Positions 37,721-46,353 of a stretch of 64,000 nucleotides of DNA are shown in pieces. The stretch covers positions 94,476-158,475 of the forward strand of contig REAZ01000004.1 of assembly GCA_004294445.1 (NCBI GenBank), given 5' to 3'. The position numbers and the translations under genes are program-made. The stretch is from Cytophagales bacterium. Lineage in GTDB: Bacteria; Bacteroidota; Bacteroidia; Cytophagales; Thermoflexibacteraceae. The first letter of the stretch is position 1. Every line of letters starts with the position of its first letter. The notes beneath the pieces were generated by a model. The model worked only from the letters and a program-made list of their open reading frames with translations. It searched no databases and was not told the origin of the DNA.

Positions 37721-38434
37721 TTATTTTAATTGTCTCAAATACAGTTGGATAGTATTTTCTAAGCCATAATAAAGTGCATCACAAATAAGTGCATGACCTA
37801 TAGACACTTCTAACAAATGAGGCATATTTTTGTAAAAATAATGTAAATTTTTTAAATCCAAGTCATGCCCTGCATTAATTCCTAAACCCAATTCGTTGGC
37901 TAAAGTAGCACATTGAGAATAAGCCTTAATAGCTGCTTCGGGATTGCTTAAAAAATCTTTGGCATAGCTTTCTGTATAAAACTCTATGCGGTTCGTGCCT
38001 GTTTTGGCTGCCCCTTCTATCATTTTCTCGTTGGCATCCACAAAAATAGAAGTCCGAATCCCATGCTTTTGTAAGTCGGAAATAATATCAGTAAGGTAGC
38101 TTTGATACTCAATAGTATTCCAGCCTGCATTGGAAGTGATAGCACCTATGGCATCGGGGACTAAAGTGGCTTGGGTAGGCTTGGTAGCAAGCACTAAGTT
38201 CATGTATTGATGCTGGGGGTTGCCCTCTATGTTAAATTCGGTAGTAACTATTTCTTTGAGGGCATATACGTCAGCAAAGCGAATATGTCGCTCATCGGGG
38301 CGTGGGTGAATCGTGATTCCTTGCGCCCCAAAGCGTTCGCAATCCTTCGCAACTTGGATAAGGTCGGGATTATTACCTCCTCTCGAATTCCGCAGTGTCG
38401 CTATCTTATTAATATTTACACTTAATTTGGTCAT
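37721..38434 (-). CDS. pdxJ: Pyridoxine 5'-phosphate synthase
   Basis: PdxJ condenses 1-deoxyxylulose 5-phosphate with 3-amino-2-oxopropyl phosphate to give PNP in the DXP-dependent vitamin B6 route. The 237-residue TIM barrel has NINKIATLRNSRGGNNPD, GITIHPRPDERHI (catalytic His), FNIEGNP, RIEFYTESYA, GLGINAGHDLDLKNL and EVSIGHALICDAL, all family signatures. The start codon is reached directly from an array of heptamer repeats, and the GH10-like gene ends 57 nt upstream on the same strand. It may be transcribed with ohr downstream (34-nt gap). Confidence 0.96.
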   Translation of the reverse strand: MTKLSVNINKIATLRNSRGGNNPDLIQVAKDCERFGAQGITIHPRPDERHIRFADVYALKEIVTTEFNIEGNPQHQYMNLVLATKPTQATLVPDAIGAITSNAGWNTIEYQSYLTDIISDLQKHGIRTSIFVDANEKMIEGAAKTGTNRIEFYTESYAKDFLSNPEAAIKAYSQCATLANELGLGINAGHDLDLKNLHYFYKNMPHLLEVSIGHALICDALYYGLENTIQLYLRQLK

Positions 38435-38493
38435 TTGTTATTCGTTATTGGTCATTTGTCATTGATTATTAGTCATTGGCTATTTGTTATTCA
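38431..38493. repeat. Array of nine heptamers (consensus YYATTnR)
   Basis: Nine consecutive 7-nt units on the plus strand (TCATTTG, TTATTCG, TTATTGG, TCATTTG, TCATTGA, TTATTAG, TCATTGG, CTATTTG, TTATTCA) fill the space between two minus-strand genes exactly. They run from the stop codon of the GH10-like gene (38491-38493) to within the pdxJ start codon. On the transcribed minus strand the units read nnAATRR and repeatedly present TAA, TGA and ATG. Confidence 0.9.
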
Positions 38494-40083
38494 TGTCTTT
38501 ACTTTTTTCAGGTAAATTTCCATAAATACTCTTAAAAAATCAGTCCAAGAGCTTTGAGGATACAAAATAACAACTGCCTTAGAAGCTTGGCTTTCATTGT
38601 GCAGATTATCAACTGCGGTAACAAGGTAGCGATAGGCACATCCTTCTTGAACATGCTTATCTATAAAAAACTCCCCTTGCTCACGTCTGATGCCTACTAT
38701 CTTCGCAGGGTTGCTCAAGTCTATCTGCTCATCTTGCAAGAATCTGTAAATCACATAGTAAGCTGCCTCATCTCCGTCTTTGGCGCGTGTGGGTTTTTGC
38801 CAAGTCAGATAGGCAGATTTGTATGATTTGGATACCTGAAGATTTGTAGGTGCGTTGGGTGGCAGGTTATCTTTCCATGCCATCAAAGGCACTAAGGCGG
38901 GATATTTGTAAAAATCATTTTTGAGGCTATCTGCTATTGTTAGGCTTTTGTTTGTCAGGGATTTAGAGCTAAAAAATACGCTACCTTGCACTTCTTTGTA
39001 CTGGCGATTTAGACGTAGTTGTGCGGGCATTTCGCCAAAGTTCTGCCAAAGAGTATCCGTTTTGCTGCCAATCTTGTAAGCTGCCTGCCCAATATAAAGA
39101 TGTCTGCCGAAACTATTAGATGCCCACCAATTGAGCAAACTTGGGTACGGGGCGGGCTTGAACTGATGATGAAAATAGACTTGTGGCACAACATAATCAA
39201 TCCAGCCGTTTTTGAGCCAAAGACGTATATCTGCGTATAAATGTTCATAACTTGTTGTTCCTGTGGTAGTTTGTGAGCCTTGCACGTCATCACGTTGGTT
39301 TCGCCAAATGCCAAAAGGACTTACGCCAAACTTTACTTTTGGCTTTATTTCCTTAATTTTGTTTGAAATACTTTCTATCAATAGGTTCACATTGCCTCTT
39401 CGCCAATCGCTAATATTGGTCAAATTTCCTTTGTACTTTTCGAAAGACTGTGCATCATCAAAAGCAATTCCCGCAATCGGGTATGGGTAAAAATAATCGT
39501 CAAAATGCACAGCATCAATAGGATAGCGGCTTACTACGTCTGCTATAATATCAGTAATGTACTGCCTGACCTGCGGGATAGCGGGATTAAAATATTTATT
39601 CTTCCCGTATTGAATAAACCATTCGGGTTTTCTATTAGTAATATGTTCATTATGAATCATTTGCTTGCGAGCAGTAGTATCGTAGATGGCTCTGTACGGA
39701 TTGAACCACGCATGAAATTCCATGCCTCGTTTGTGGGCTTCTTCTATCATAAATGCCAAAGGGTCATAAAAAGGCTTGGGCGAACTGCCTTGTTTTCCAG
39801 TGAGCCATTCCGACCATAACTCTCTGTCACTGTGATAGAAAGCATCAGTAGAAGGTCGCACTTGTACTATCACGGCATTGATGCCTATCTCTTGGTGCTT
39901 TTCGAGAAGTTTACTAAACTCCTCTTGTTGCTGAAAGGGATGCAAGTTCTTTTTGGTAGGAAAATCGGTATTGGCAACTGTAGCAATCCAAACTGCTCGC
40001 AACTCTCGCTTGGGTGGGGTAGGCTGCATAAAAGCATCAAAATAGATATGAAAAAAACACAGAAAAAGGATAAATATTTTCAT
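38491..40083 (-). CDS. GH10-like (GHL10/YngK-type) secreted hydrolase with FN3 domain
   Basis: A 530-residue exported protein. A hydrophobic signal (residues 1-18) precedes RELRAVWIATVANTDFPT, the usual start of the glycoside-hydrolase-like 10 domain. The catalytic-type blocks VIVQVRPSTDAFY, RGMEFHAWFNPYRA, VHFDDYFYPYP and GVSPFGIWRN are present, and the barrel ends near residue 400. A fibronectin type III domain follows (PPNAPTNLQVSKSY...AYLTWQKP...YYVIYRF). Family members are thought to cleave peptidoglycan glycan strands or other polysaccharides; the substrate here is not determined. Confidence 0.88.
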   Translation of the reverse strand: MKIFILFLCFFHIYFDAFMQPTPPKRELRAVWIATVANTDFPTKKNLHPFQQQEEFSKLLEKHQEIGINAVIVQVRPSTDAFYHSDRELWSEWLTGKQGSSPKPFYDPLAFMIEEAHKRGMEFHAWFNPYRAIYDTTARKQMIHNEHITNRKPEWFIQYGKNKYFNPAIPQVRQYITDIIADVVSRYPIDAVHFDDYFYPYPIAGIAFDDAQSFEKYKGNLTNISDWRRGNVNLLIESISNKIKEIKPKVKFGVSPFGIWRNQRDDVQGSQTTTGTTSYEHLYADIRLWLKNGWIDYVVPQVYFHHQFKPAPYPSLLNWWASNSFGRHLYIGQAAYKIGSKTDTLWQNFGEMPAQLRLNRQYKEVQGSVFFSSKSLTNKSLTIADSLKNDFYKYPALVPLMAWKDNLPPNAPTNLQVSKSYKSAYLTWQKPTRAKDGDEAAYYVIYRFLQDEQIDLSNPAKIVGIRREQGEFFIDKHVQEGCAYRYLVTAVDNLHNESQASKAVVILYPQSSWTDFLRVFMEIYLKKVKT

Positions 40084-40131
40084 CTATAATACTTTAAGTA
40101 GTTATACAAATTTGAGGTACATTTGCCTTTG

Positions 40132-40190
40132 GGCGAATAACTCAATAATCAATTTATTCGCCTAAAGACGAATATACAATTTATTTCGTC
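40132..40190. repeat. Two adjacent palindromes (REP-like)
   Basis: GGCGAATAA (40132-40140) pairs perfectly with TTATTCGCC (40154-40162), and GACGAA (40167-40172) with TTCGTC (40185-40190). Shared cores (CGAATA) suggest one repeated palindromic motif. The region lies downstream of the orphan ABC gene, and neither hairpin has a T-tract. Confidence 0.55.
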
Positions 40191-40210
40191 TTATTAGCTA
40201 AGTAATAAGC

Positions 40211-41224
40211 TTATACTGTAAAAACTTTTTTAAAACTCACACCTACCTGCTCTGCAATTTCCCAATGGACATCATCGGTGATTCTTGCCGTAATTTCCTG
40301 CCCATTTATGCTAATAAGTAGTTCCTGATAAGCTCCAAAAAAATGAATTTTTTGAATTGTCCCCATTAGTTTCTCACCTTGCGCACTTATTTTGCTCACA
40401 AGAATATGCTCTGGTCTTACACCAATTTTTTTATTTTCTTGATTGGGCATAGCTGCGGGCTGTAGCCCAATAGCTATCAAATGCTCGTTTTCAAGTATAT
40501 TTATTTTTCCAAAAAATTTTGCAACATATTCATTTTCAGGCTTTTCATAAAGTTCTTTCGGAGAGCTACACTGTTGCAATATGCCCTTTCTCATCACCGC
40601 GATTCTATCTGCCATCGTGAGGGCATCTTTGGTATCGTGTGTTACAAGCAGCGTAGTCATATTACTTTGGCGAATAATTTGGTGCAATTCTTCTCTTACT
40701 TGCTCTTTCAACACCTCGTCCAAATTGCTAAACGGCTCATCCAGCAGTAATACGGCAGGCGAAGGAGCTAAGGCTCTTGCCAGAGCTACACGCTGCTGCT
40801 GCCCGCCCGAAAGTTCGTGTGGATAGCGTTTTTCATAGCTCTGCAAACCCACTAACGCAAGTAACTCATTGATACGCTGTTTTTTATTTATGTCTTTATT
40901 TAGCCCAAAGGCGATATTATCGTAAACAGTAAGGTGTGGAAAAAGTGCATAATCTTGGAAAACCATGCCGACTTTACGTTTTTCGGGCTTTACCCACGTT
41001 TTTGTGTCGGCAACTGTCTGATTGTAAATGGCAATAGTTCCACTATTAGGAACTTCCAATCCCGCAATAAGACGCAGTAGGGTGGTTTTCCCGCAACCAC
41101 TCTCCCCTGTAATAGCGACTATTTCACCTTTTTCTATGCTTAGATGAAAATTCCAAACGGCAAAATCTTTTGCTTGTGGATATTTTTTAGCTAAATCTTT
41201 GATTTGTAAAATGCTCAATGTCAA
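40211..41224 (-). CDS. ABC transporter ATPase with TOBE domain (Fe3+/polyamine/sulfate-type)
   Basis: A 337-residue nucleotide-binding subunit of the type used by binding-protein-dependent importers for ferric iron, polyamines or oxyanions. Walker A is GESGCGKTT, Q-loop FQDYALF, signature LSGGQQQRVALARAL, Walker B VLLLDEPFSNLD and switch His in LVTHDTKDAL. The C-terminal ~100 residues (from GVRPEHILVS) form the TOBE regulatory domain. No permease or substrate-binding gene is adjacent, so the partner subunits must lie elsewhere and the substrate cannot be told. Confidence 0.92.
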   Translation of the reverse strand: MTLSILQIKDLAKKYPQAKDFAVWNFHLSIEKGEIVAITGESGCGKTTLLRLIAGLEVPNSGTIAIYNQTVADTKTWVKPEKRKVGMVFQDYALFPHLTVYDNIAFGLNKDINKKQRINELLALVGLQSYEKRYPHELSGGQQQRVALARALAPSPAVLLLDEPFSNLDEVLKEQVREELHQIIRQSNMTTLLVTHDTKDALTMADRIAVMRKGILQQCSSPKELYEKPENEYVAKFFGKINILENEHLIAIGLQPAAMPNQENKKIGVRPEHILVSKISAQGEKLMGTIQKIHFFGAYQELLISINGQEITARITDDVHWEIAEQVGVSFKKVFTV

Positions 41225-41320
41225 ACAAACAGTTTATAATTTGGAATATTTTCACCAAAATTCTTATAATTTTTCTAATTTAGCGTGAAAGAAGAGTATT
41301 TCTTTGAGAAAAAAAAATTC

Positions 41321-41328
41321 TATCTTTG
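41321..41328 (+). promoter_or_regulatory. Candidate -7 element of pheA
   Basis: TATCTTTG fits TAnnTTTG. Transcription would start near 41335, leaving a leader of about 127 nt. I see no convincing Phe-rich leader peptide or attenuator hairpin in that leader. Confidence 0.45.
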
Positions 41329-41461
41329 TTTGCCAAAAAATAAAAACGGATAATACATTATTTTGTTCAGTTTTTCCTATCAAAGTATGTGGTAAAAAAA
41401 AGAGTTGGCGAGAATGATAAATTAAACAAAACGATACAATTAGCATTAGAAATTTTTAGAC

Positions 41462-42538
41462 ATGAACGAACATCTTAATGACCTTCGGAATCGAATAGAT
41501 AGTATTGATAATCAGATGCTTGAATTGCTAAACAAACGCATGGAAGTCATCAAGGAAGTAGGCAAACTCAAGCGAATAAATAATGCTATTATTTATAGAC
41601 CAGAGCGAGAAAAATCTATTCTTGACCGCCTCAACTACCTCAATCAGGGCTTGCTTACCGCCCCTGCGATTGAGGCTATTTTTTTGGAAATATTTGCGGT
41701 GAGTCGGAATTACGAACTGCCCGAACGCATTGCTTATTTAGGTCCTGAGGGGAGTTTTTCGCACCAAGCCGCCGAGAGTCGTTTTGGTTCGCTAAGCGAT
41801 TATATTGCACTGAGCAATATCAAATCTGTTTTTGAAAGTGTAGCTACGCAAAGAGCAAGGTTTGGCATTGTCCCGATTGAAAATAATCAAGAAGGCTCCG
41901 TCAAAGAAACTATAGATATGTTGCGGGCTTCAGATGTAAAAATAGTGGCAGAAATTCCATTGAATATTCATTTTACTTTTGCCTCGATGGAAGACCGTCT
42001 CCGCCGCATCAAAAAAATATATTCTAAAGATATTGCCTTTCGGCAGTGCCAAAAGTTCATCAGCGAGTATTTCAATGATGATGTGCAGCTTATCCCCGTT
42101 GAATCTACTTCGCAAGCTGCAAAACTTGCCTCCGAAGAGGCAGGAAGTGCGGCTATCTGTTCGGAAATAGCAGCAAAACTCTACCAACTGCCCTTGCTTT
42201 TTGAAAACATAGAAGATAGCTCGCACAATCGGACAAGATTCCTTATCATCAGCAAAAGTTTTGAAACGCAGTATAGTAGTGGTTGCAAAACTTCGCTGAT
42301 TGCCCAAATCCCTGACGACACAGAGGCGGGTAGTTTAGCCAAACTCTTAGAAGATTTTGGGAAGGCAAAAATCAATCTTACCAAGATAGAAAGCCACCCC
42401 GCCAAAGAAGGAGAGCGGTTTGCTTATTGGTTCTTAATTGACTTTGACGGACACAGCCAAGATGAAAAAGTAAGTGCGATTTTGGAGAAAAATAAGGAGT
42501 TTGTCAAACTCTTGGGGAGCTATGTAAAATTAGTATAG
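41462..42538 (+). CDS. pheA: Bifunctional chorismate mutase / prephenate dehydratase
   Basis: This P-protein makes phenylpyruvate from chorismate in two steps of phenylalanine synthesis. In the 358-residue product, residues ~1-90 are the AroQ chorismate mutase helix bundle (LNDLRNRIDSIDNQMLELLN, EVGKLKR). Residues ~95-275 are prephenate dehydratase with GPEGSFSHQAAE, VPIENNQEGSV and DSSHNRTRFLII, where a Ser-His pair stands in for the more usual Thr. Residues ~280-358 form an ACT domain with KIESHPAKEG, the phenylalanine-feedback region (ESRP in most relatives). The next gene follows after 21 nt. Confidence 0.95.
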   Translation: MNEHLNDLRNRIDSIDNQMLELLNKRMEVIKEVGKLKRINNAIIYRPEREKSILDRLNYLNQGLLTAPAIEAIFLEIFAVSRNYELPERIAYLGPEGSFSHQAAESRFGSLSDYIALSNIKSVFESVATQRARFGIVPIENNQEGSVKETIDMLRASDVKIVAEIPLNIHFTFASMEDRLRRIKKIYSKDIAFRQCQKFISEYFNDDVQLIPVESTSQAAKLASEEAGSAAICSEIAAKLYQLPLLFENIEDSSHNRTRFLIISKSFETQYSSGCKTSLIAQIPDDTEAGSLAKLLEDFGKAKINLTKIESHPAKEGERFAYWFLIDFDGHSQDEKVSAILEKNKEFVKLLGSYVKLV

Positions 42539-42559
42539 TTTTTTTAAAATTCATGTACT

Positions 42560-44179
42560 ATGATAAAGGTTATTTTGATAGCTTGTCTTTTTTCTATCCA
42601 TACCTTGGGCTTTGCACAACTGTCCGTAGAAGGAGAAGTAGCTATTCCTCTTGATAGACAAAAAAATGATTTTGAATTAGTTAACTTAGGAAAAAAGGGA
42701 TTGCTTGTTTTTGTGGGCGGTACGAATTTGCAAAATGCACAAGAGTCGCTCACTGTCATCAGGTACGATACCTTGCTGACCGAGCAGTGGCGAAATAGCT
42801 ATCCCGTTAGCCTGAAAATAGTCAAGAGCTTGTCCTCTTTGGCAAATGATAAATTGTACTTGCTTGTAAATGTTGAAAATGCTATTTATCAAATCATTAG
42901 CCTATCACTTCTGAACGGAAATATGGAAATGATGAGCCTCAGAAATCCTTTAGATTTGTACGGTACTGACTTCAAAATTGAGCAGTTTGTGAGCGTGTTC
43001 GAAGGCTTTGTTTTCGGTGGTACGCTGAAGGAAAAACCTGCTATACTGCATTATGACACTCGAATTGCAGATTTCAAGGTGCTACCCAATATCAATTACC
43101 TGAAAGCAAACATAATAAGTATAGCAGCAGATACCTCTGCCCGCTTCTTTTCCGTTCTTTTAGCGAGCAGAGAAGGTTTTTATTACAACACCTACAGCAA
43201 TGAAGGCAAACTAATAGGAAATAATGAAGTAAAAACAGAAAACAAGAAATATAACTTTCATTCATTCCAGCAGTATGTAAAAAATGAGCGTGAGCAGTTT
43301 GTCATTGGCACTTATTCTTTCTTTTTGCCACAAGCACAGGGGGTTTATATAAGCAAATTTATCAATCATGAATACGAAAGCACGCAGTATTATAGTTTTA
43401 ATGAGTTCAAAAATTTTTATAACCATTTAGACAGCACGAAAAGAAAAAAAATACAAGCCAAAATAAAATCAAATACCTCATACAGAAATGAATACGAAAT
43501 TAAAGAGCAAGAATTATCTATCTTAGATGATAAGGTATTTCTTGTTCTCCGAGCCAACAAGCCAATCTATACGGCAAGCTATAAGGTAGAGAAAGAGGCA
43601 ACTTCCTCCTCTGAATTAAAAATAGGGAATTATACATACAAGAAAACAGAAGTATATCTTACGCCCGCCCCAATCACTAATACTGATGTAACTCGAGGCA
43701 GTAGCAGTCGGAGTAGGTCGTCATCTAATACAGTTTTTGATACCAATACAGAGCCTTCCCAATTTCGAAAAGTGGGGAATGTGCAGAAAAATATTCCTAA
43801 TATAAAGATTCAGGGGTACGTATATCAAAATATTATCACTTGTACTTTTGATAAAAATGGGAAAATGTTGTGGGATAATGCTTTTGATGTTAGAAATATA
43901 GACTATCAGGACAAGGCAAATATTCAGGTAGGGGCAAAGCTAAACCATATTAGTCTGTTGCAATTTCTCAATCAGAAAGTCTATCTTTCCAAAGCTATTG
44001 ATAACGTAAGCAACAAAGATACCTATTTACTTAATTCTCCTATTAACGATTTAGACGGTGCTACGCAGAAACATCAGATTGTTTCTTGGTATGAAAATCA
44101 GTTTATTTTTATAGGATTTTCTTACAAAAACCAGCTTACTCCCGTCTTAAAATTAGTAAAAGTGCTTAGTACCGACTAA
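42560..44179 (+). CDS. Secreted protein of unknown function
   Basis: I do not recognise this family. The 539-residue product has a signal peptide (residues 1-19, ending HTLGFAQ) and no transmembrane helix after it. The mature part is rich in short strands and aromatic residues with recurring segments such as FEGFVFGGTLKEKPAIL and KNERE-QFVIGTYSFFLPQAQ, which could be a beta-propeller. A low-complexity Ser/Arg patch (RGSSSRSRSSSN, about residues 379-390) marks a loop. It follows pheA by 21 nt on the same strand. It ends 2 nt before the convergent LolD-like gene. Confidence 0.75.
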   Translation: MIKVILIACLFSIHTLGFAQLSVEGEVAIPLDRQKNDFELVNLGKKGLLVFVGGTNLQNAQESLTVIRYDTLLTEQWRNSYPVSLKIVKSLSSLANDKLYLLVNVENAIYQIISLSLLNGNMEMMSLRNPLDLYGTDFKIEQFVSVFEGFVFGGTLKEKPAILHYDTRIADFKVLPNINYLKANIISIAADTSARFFSVLLASREGFYYNTYSNEGKLIGNNEVKTENKKYNFHSFQQYVKNEREQFVIGTYSFFLPQAQGVYISKFINHEYESTQYYSFNEFKNFYNHLDSTKRKKIQAKIKSNTSYRNEYEIKEQELSILDDKVFLVLRANKPIYTASYKVEKEATSSSELKIGNYTYKKTEVYLTPAPITNTDVTRGSSSRSRSSSNTVFDTNTEPSQFRKVGNVQKNIPNIKIQGYVYQNIITCTFDKNGKMLWDNAFDVRNIDYQDKANIQVGAKLNHISLLQFLNQKVYLSKAIDNVSNKDTYLLNSPINDLDGATQKHQIVSWYENQFIFIGFSYKNQLTPVLKLVKVLSTD

Positions 44180-44181
44180 AG

Positions 44182-44823
44182 CTAAAAATTAATAACCCTA
44201 CCAAAATGCTCAGCAATGCGGCTATCGTGCGTAGAAACAAAAAGTGTAGCATTGTGCTTTTTTGCCTGACTCGTAAGCAAATTAATCACTATTTCTGTAT
44301 TTTTATCGTCCAAACTTGCCGTTGGTTCGTCTGCCAAAATAAGAGAAGGCTGATTGACCAATGCCCTTGCTATCACTACCCTTTGTGCCTCGCCCCTACT
44401 TAGTTGCTCTGGGAGTTGTTTCGCAGTATATCCAATATTTAATGTTTCCAAATTGCCCATACATTGCTTTTTATCTTGGGGCTTCCCCGCCATGTATTGT
44501 GCTAAAAGGAGATTTTCCAATACATTCAAAGTTTTAATGAGGTAGGTTTGCTGGAAAATCATGCCTATTTTTTGCCCACGAAATTTGTCTAAAGTGGCAC
44601 CGTCTAATTTAGTAATTTCCGTTCCGTCTATGCTCACGCTGCCTGATGTAGGCTTAAGCAAGCCCGCAATAATGTGCATGAGCGTTGTTTTTCCGCTTCC
44701 CGATGCACCCCTGAGGAGGGTATGCTCTCCTTGGCTGATTTGCATTTCGTTGATATCTACTACTAAGCGCGTTGCTGCCGAACGGTCTGCATACTGATGC
44801 TTTAGCTGCTTTATTTGGAACAT
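44182..44823 (-). CDS. LolD/MacB-type ABC transporter ATPase
   Basis: A 213-residue ATPase of the LolD/FtsE/MacB branch. The ATG at 44823 is preferred over a TTG six nt upstream. Walker A is GASGSGKTT, Q-loop FQQTYLIKTLNV, signature LSRGEAQRVVIARAL (Arg in place of the usual Gly in LSGGE), Walker B LILADEPTASLDD and H-loop VSTHDSRI. LolD releases lipoproteins from the inner membrane. It lies 29 nt downstream of two FKBP lipoprotein genes, but no LolC/E-type permease is present here. Confidence 0.88.
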   Translation of the reverse strand: MFQIKQLKHQYADRSAATRLVVDINEMQISQGEHTLLRGASGSGKTTLMHIIAGLLKPTSGSVSIDGTEITKLDGATLDKFRGQKIGMIFQQTYLIKTLNVLENLLLAQYMAGKPQDKKQCMGNLETLNIGYTAKQLPEQLSRGEAQRVVIARALVNQPSLILADEPTASLDDKNTEIVINLLTSQAKKHNATLFVSTHDSRIAEHFGRVINF

Positions 44824-44852
44824 AATCAATGAGTTTTATCAAAAAAACTTAG

Positions 44853-45365
44853 CTATTTTTGTTTTCGAATTTCTAAAAGTTCAATATCAAAAATGAGAAT
44901 GGAGTTTGATGGAATACTGCGGACTCCCGTATTTCTATCTTGCGGCGAGCCACTAATACCATAGCCAAGATAGGAAGGGATAAAAAACGTACCTCTTTCA
45001 CCCACCCGCATATTTACCACACTCAAGTCCCACCCTGGAATGACATTGCCAACGCCAACCCTGAATTGGAATGGAGTATCTTTGAATCTGCTGCTATCAA
45101 AAACATAGCTATAAATAATATTCCCTGTATAATGCACGTAAACAGTATCTCCGATAGTAGGTTTCTCTCCCGTACCTTGTTTGGAATTTTGATAGTATAT
45201 CCCTGTAGAAAGTTTCTGTGCGGGAATATTCTTTTCTGCCAAATACTCTCTAATCACCTGATCGTCCCTCCTTACCAAAGTTTCTGTATCTATTGCACTT
45301 TTTGATGTACAAAATTGTAAAAAAAATGCCAATGAAATAAGTACGGGTACAATTGCTGCTTTCAT
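44853..45365 (-). CDS. FKBP-type peptidyl-prolyl isomerase lipoprotein
   Basis: A 170-residue lipoprotein with one FKBP domain (about 57-168), catalysing proline isomerisation in exported proteins. The lipoprotein signal ends FLQFC. The FKBP core has GDTVYVHYTGNII, VFDSSRF, VIPGWDLSV, GERGTFFIPSYLGYG and ILIFDIELLEI, with the usual active-site aromatics. A Q-I-R-E-Y-L segment precedes the domain and recurs in the neighbouring FKBP genes. It follows the two-domain FKBP gene by 14 nt and precedes the LolD-like gene by 29 nt. Confidence 0.88.
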   Translation of the reverse strand: MKAAIVPVLISLAFFLQFCTSKSAIDTETLVRRDDQVIREYLAEKNIPAQKLSTGIYYQNSKQGTGEKPTIGDTVYVHYTGNIIYSYVFDSSRFKDTPFQFRVGVGNVIPGWDLSVVNMRVGERGTFFIPSYLGYGISGSPQDRNTGVRSIPSNSILIFDIELLEIRKQK

Positions 45366-45379
45366 TTTATTTTTTAGTT

Positions 45380-46252
45380 TTATTCGAATCCTATAATCTC
45401 TAATTCAAATACCAAAGTGGCAAAAGGTCTAATTTTATCACCAGAGCCTTTGTCGGCATAAGCCAAGTGAGATGGAATGAGTGCAATGCCTTTTTCTCCT
45501 TTTTGCATAAATCTGGTAGCTATTTCAAAACCCCTTATCGATGCACCTGCCCCCAGCGTAAACGTAAAATCGCCACTGTCAAATACTTGTTTATTGAGCA
45601 AAGTACCTTTGTAGGTAACAGCCAATCTGTTTCCTGTTCGCGGCAAAGCACCGCTTCCTTGTGTCGTTCTCACATAATATACACCAAGCGAATCTTTGGT
45701 AGAAGTGAGTTTGTTATCAGCAAGATATTTTTTAATAAGTCCTTCCTCTATGACCTGCTGCTCTTGGTCTGTCCTGATATCATTGAGTTTTACTTCTGCA
45801 TAAATAGTCGCATTCGCAGGGATATTAATGCCATTTACTGTGCCTGAGCCTTGCCCGAAACCTAAGGCAGAGGGAATATAAAAACGTCCATTCCCACCTT
45901 CTTTGAGGAGTGTAGTAGCCTCAACAACGCCCTGCATGAGCAAGCCGTTACTAAAACGATAAACAATGTCTTTTTCTGTGATAAATTTTGCTCCACCGAG
46001 CAAATAAACATCAACATCAATGCTTGCAATTTGCGAAACTGTACTTGCTTGGTCGCCTGTACCTACTTTATCAAGCACATAGTAAAGCCCTGTGGAGCTT
46101 TTTGTGGCGCTGATATTATTTCTTTTGAGGAAGTCGCTAATGATTTGGTCGTCTTGCTGCTGCTGTTGCAAAATAGAGTTTTCGTTTGTTGCACACCCAA
46201 ACAACCCAATAAGGATAGCTAAATAAATTGTGCTTTTGAAAAGTGTATTCAT
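45380..46252 (-). CDS. Lipoprotein with two tandem FKBP domains
   Basis: A 290-residue lipoprotein (lipobox LFGC, residues 17-20) carrying two FKBP-like domains. The first (about 45-165) has degenerated: the FDSS motif is replaced by FITEKD and the VIPGW helix by LLMQGVVE, though PSALGFGQG and EVKLNDI remain. The second (about 185-290) has VTYKGTLLNKQVFDSG, SIRGFEIATR and ALIPSHLAYADKGSG. A QVIEEGLIKKYLADN linker repeats a motif seen before the domain in neighbouring FKBPs. The first domain is probably a chaperone module without isomerase activity. Confidence 0.85.
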   Translation of the reverse strand: MNTLFKSTIYLAILIGLFGCATNENSILQQQQQDDQIISDFLKRNNISATKSSTGLYYVLDKVGTGDQASTVSQIASIDVDVYLLGGAKFITEKDIVYRFSNGLLMQGVVEATTLLKEGGNGRFYIPSALGFGQGSGTVNGINIPANATIYAEVKLNDIRTDQEQQVIEEGLIKKYLADNKLTSTKDSLGVYYVRTTQGSGALPRTGNRLAVTYKGTLLNKQVFDSGDFTFTLGAGASIRGFEIATRFMQKGEKGIALIPSHLAYADKGSGDKIRPFATLVFELEIIGFE

Positions 46253-46305
46253 AAGTATTAAAAAGGTTTTTTGCTAATACGCAAAAACTGACAAAATAGA
46301 TGCAG

Positions 46306-46343
46306 AAAAAGATGTCATCTTTTTTTAAAAAATGACATCTTTT
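46306..46343 (-). terminator. Rho-independent terminator after the third FKBP gene
   Basis: On the minus strand AAAAGATGTCAT pairs perfectly with ATGACATCTTTT, followed by T residues. It lies just after the stop at 46354. Confidence 0.8.
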
Positions 46344-46353
46344 AGTTAAAAAA

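Noticed and set aside
41225..41461. Phe-dependent attenuator in the pheA leader
   Set aside because: No Phe-rich peptide or alternative stem pair could be found in the leader.
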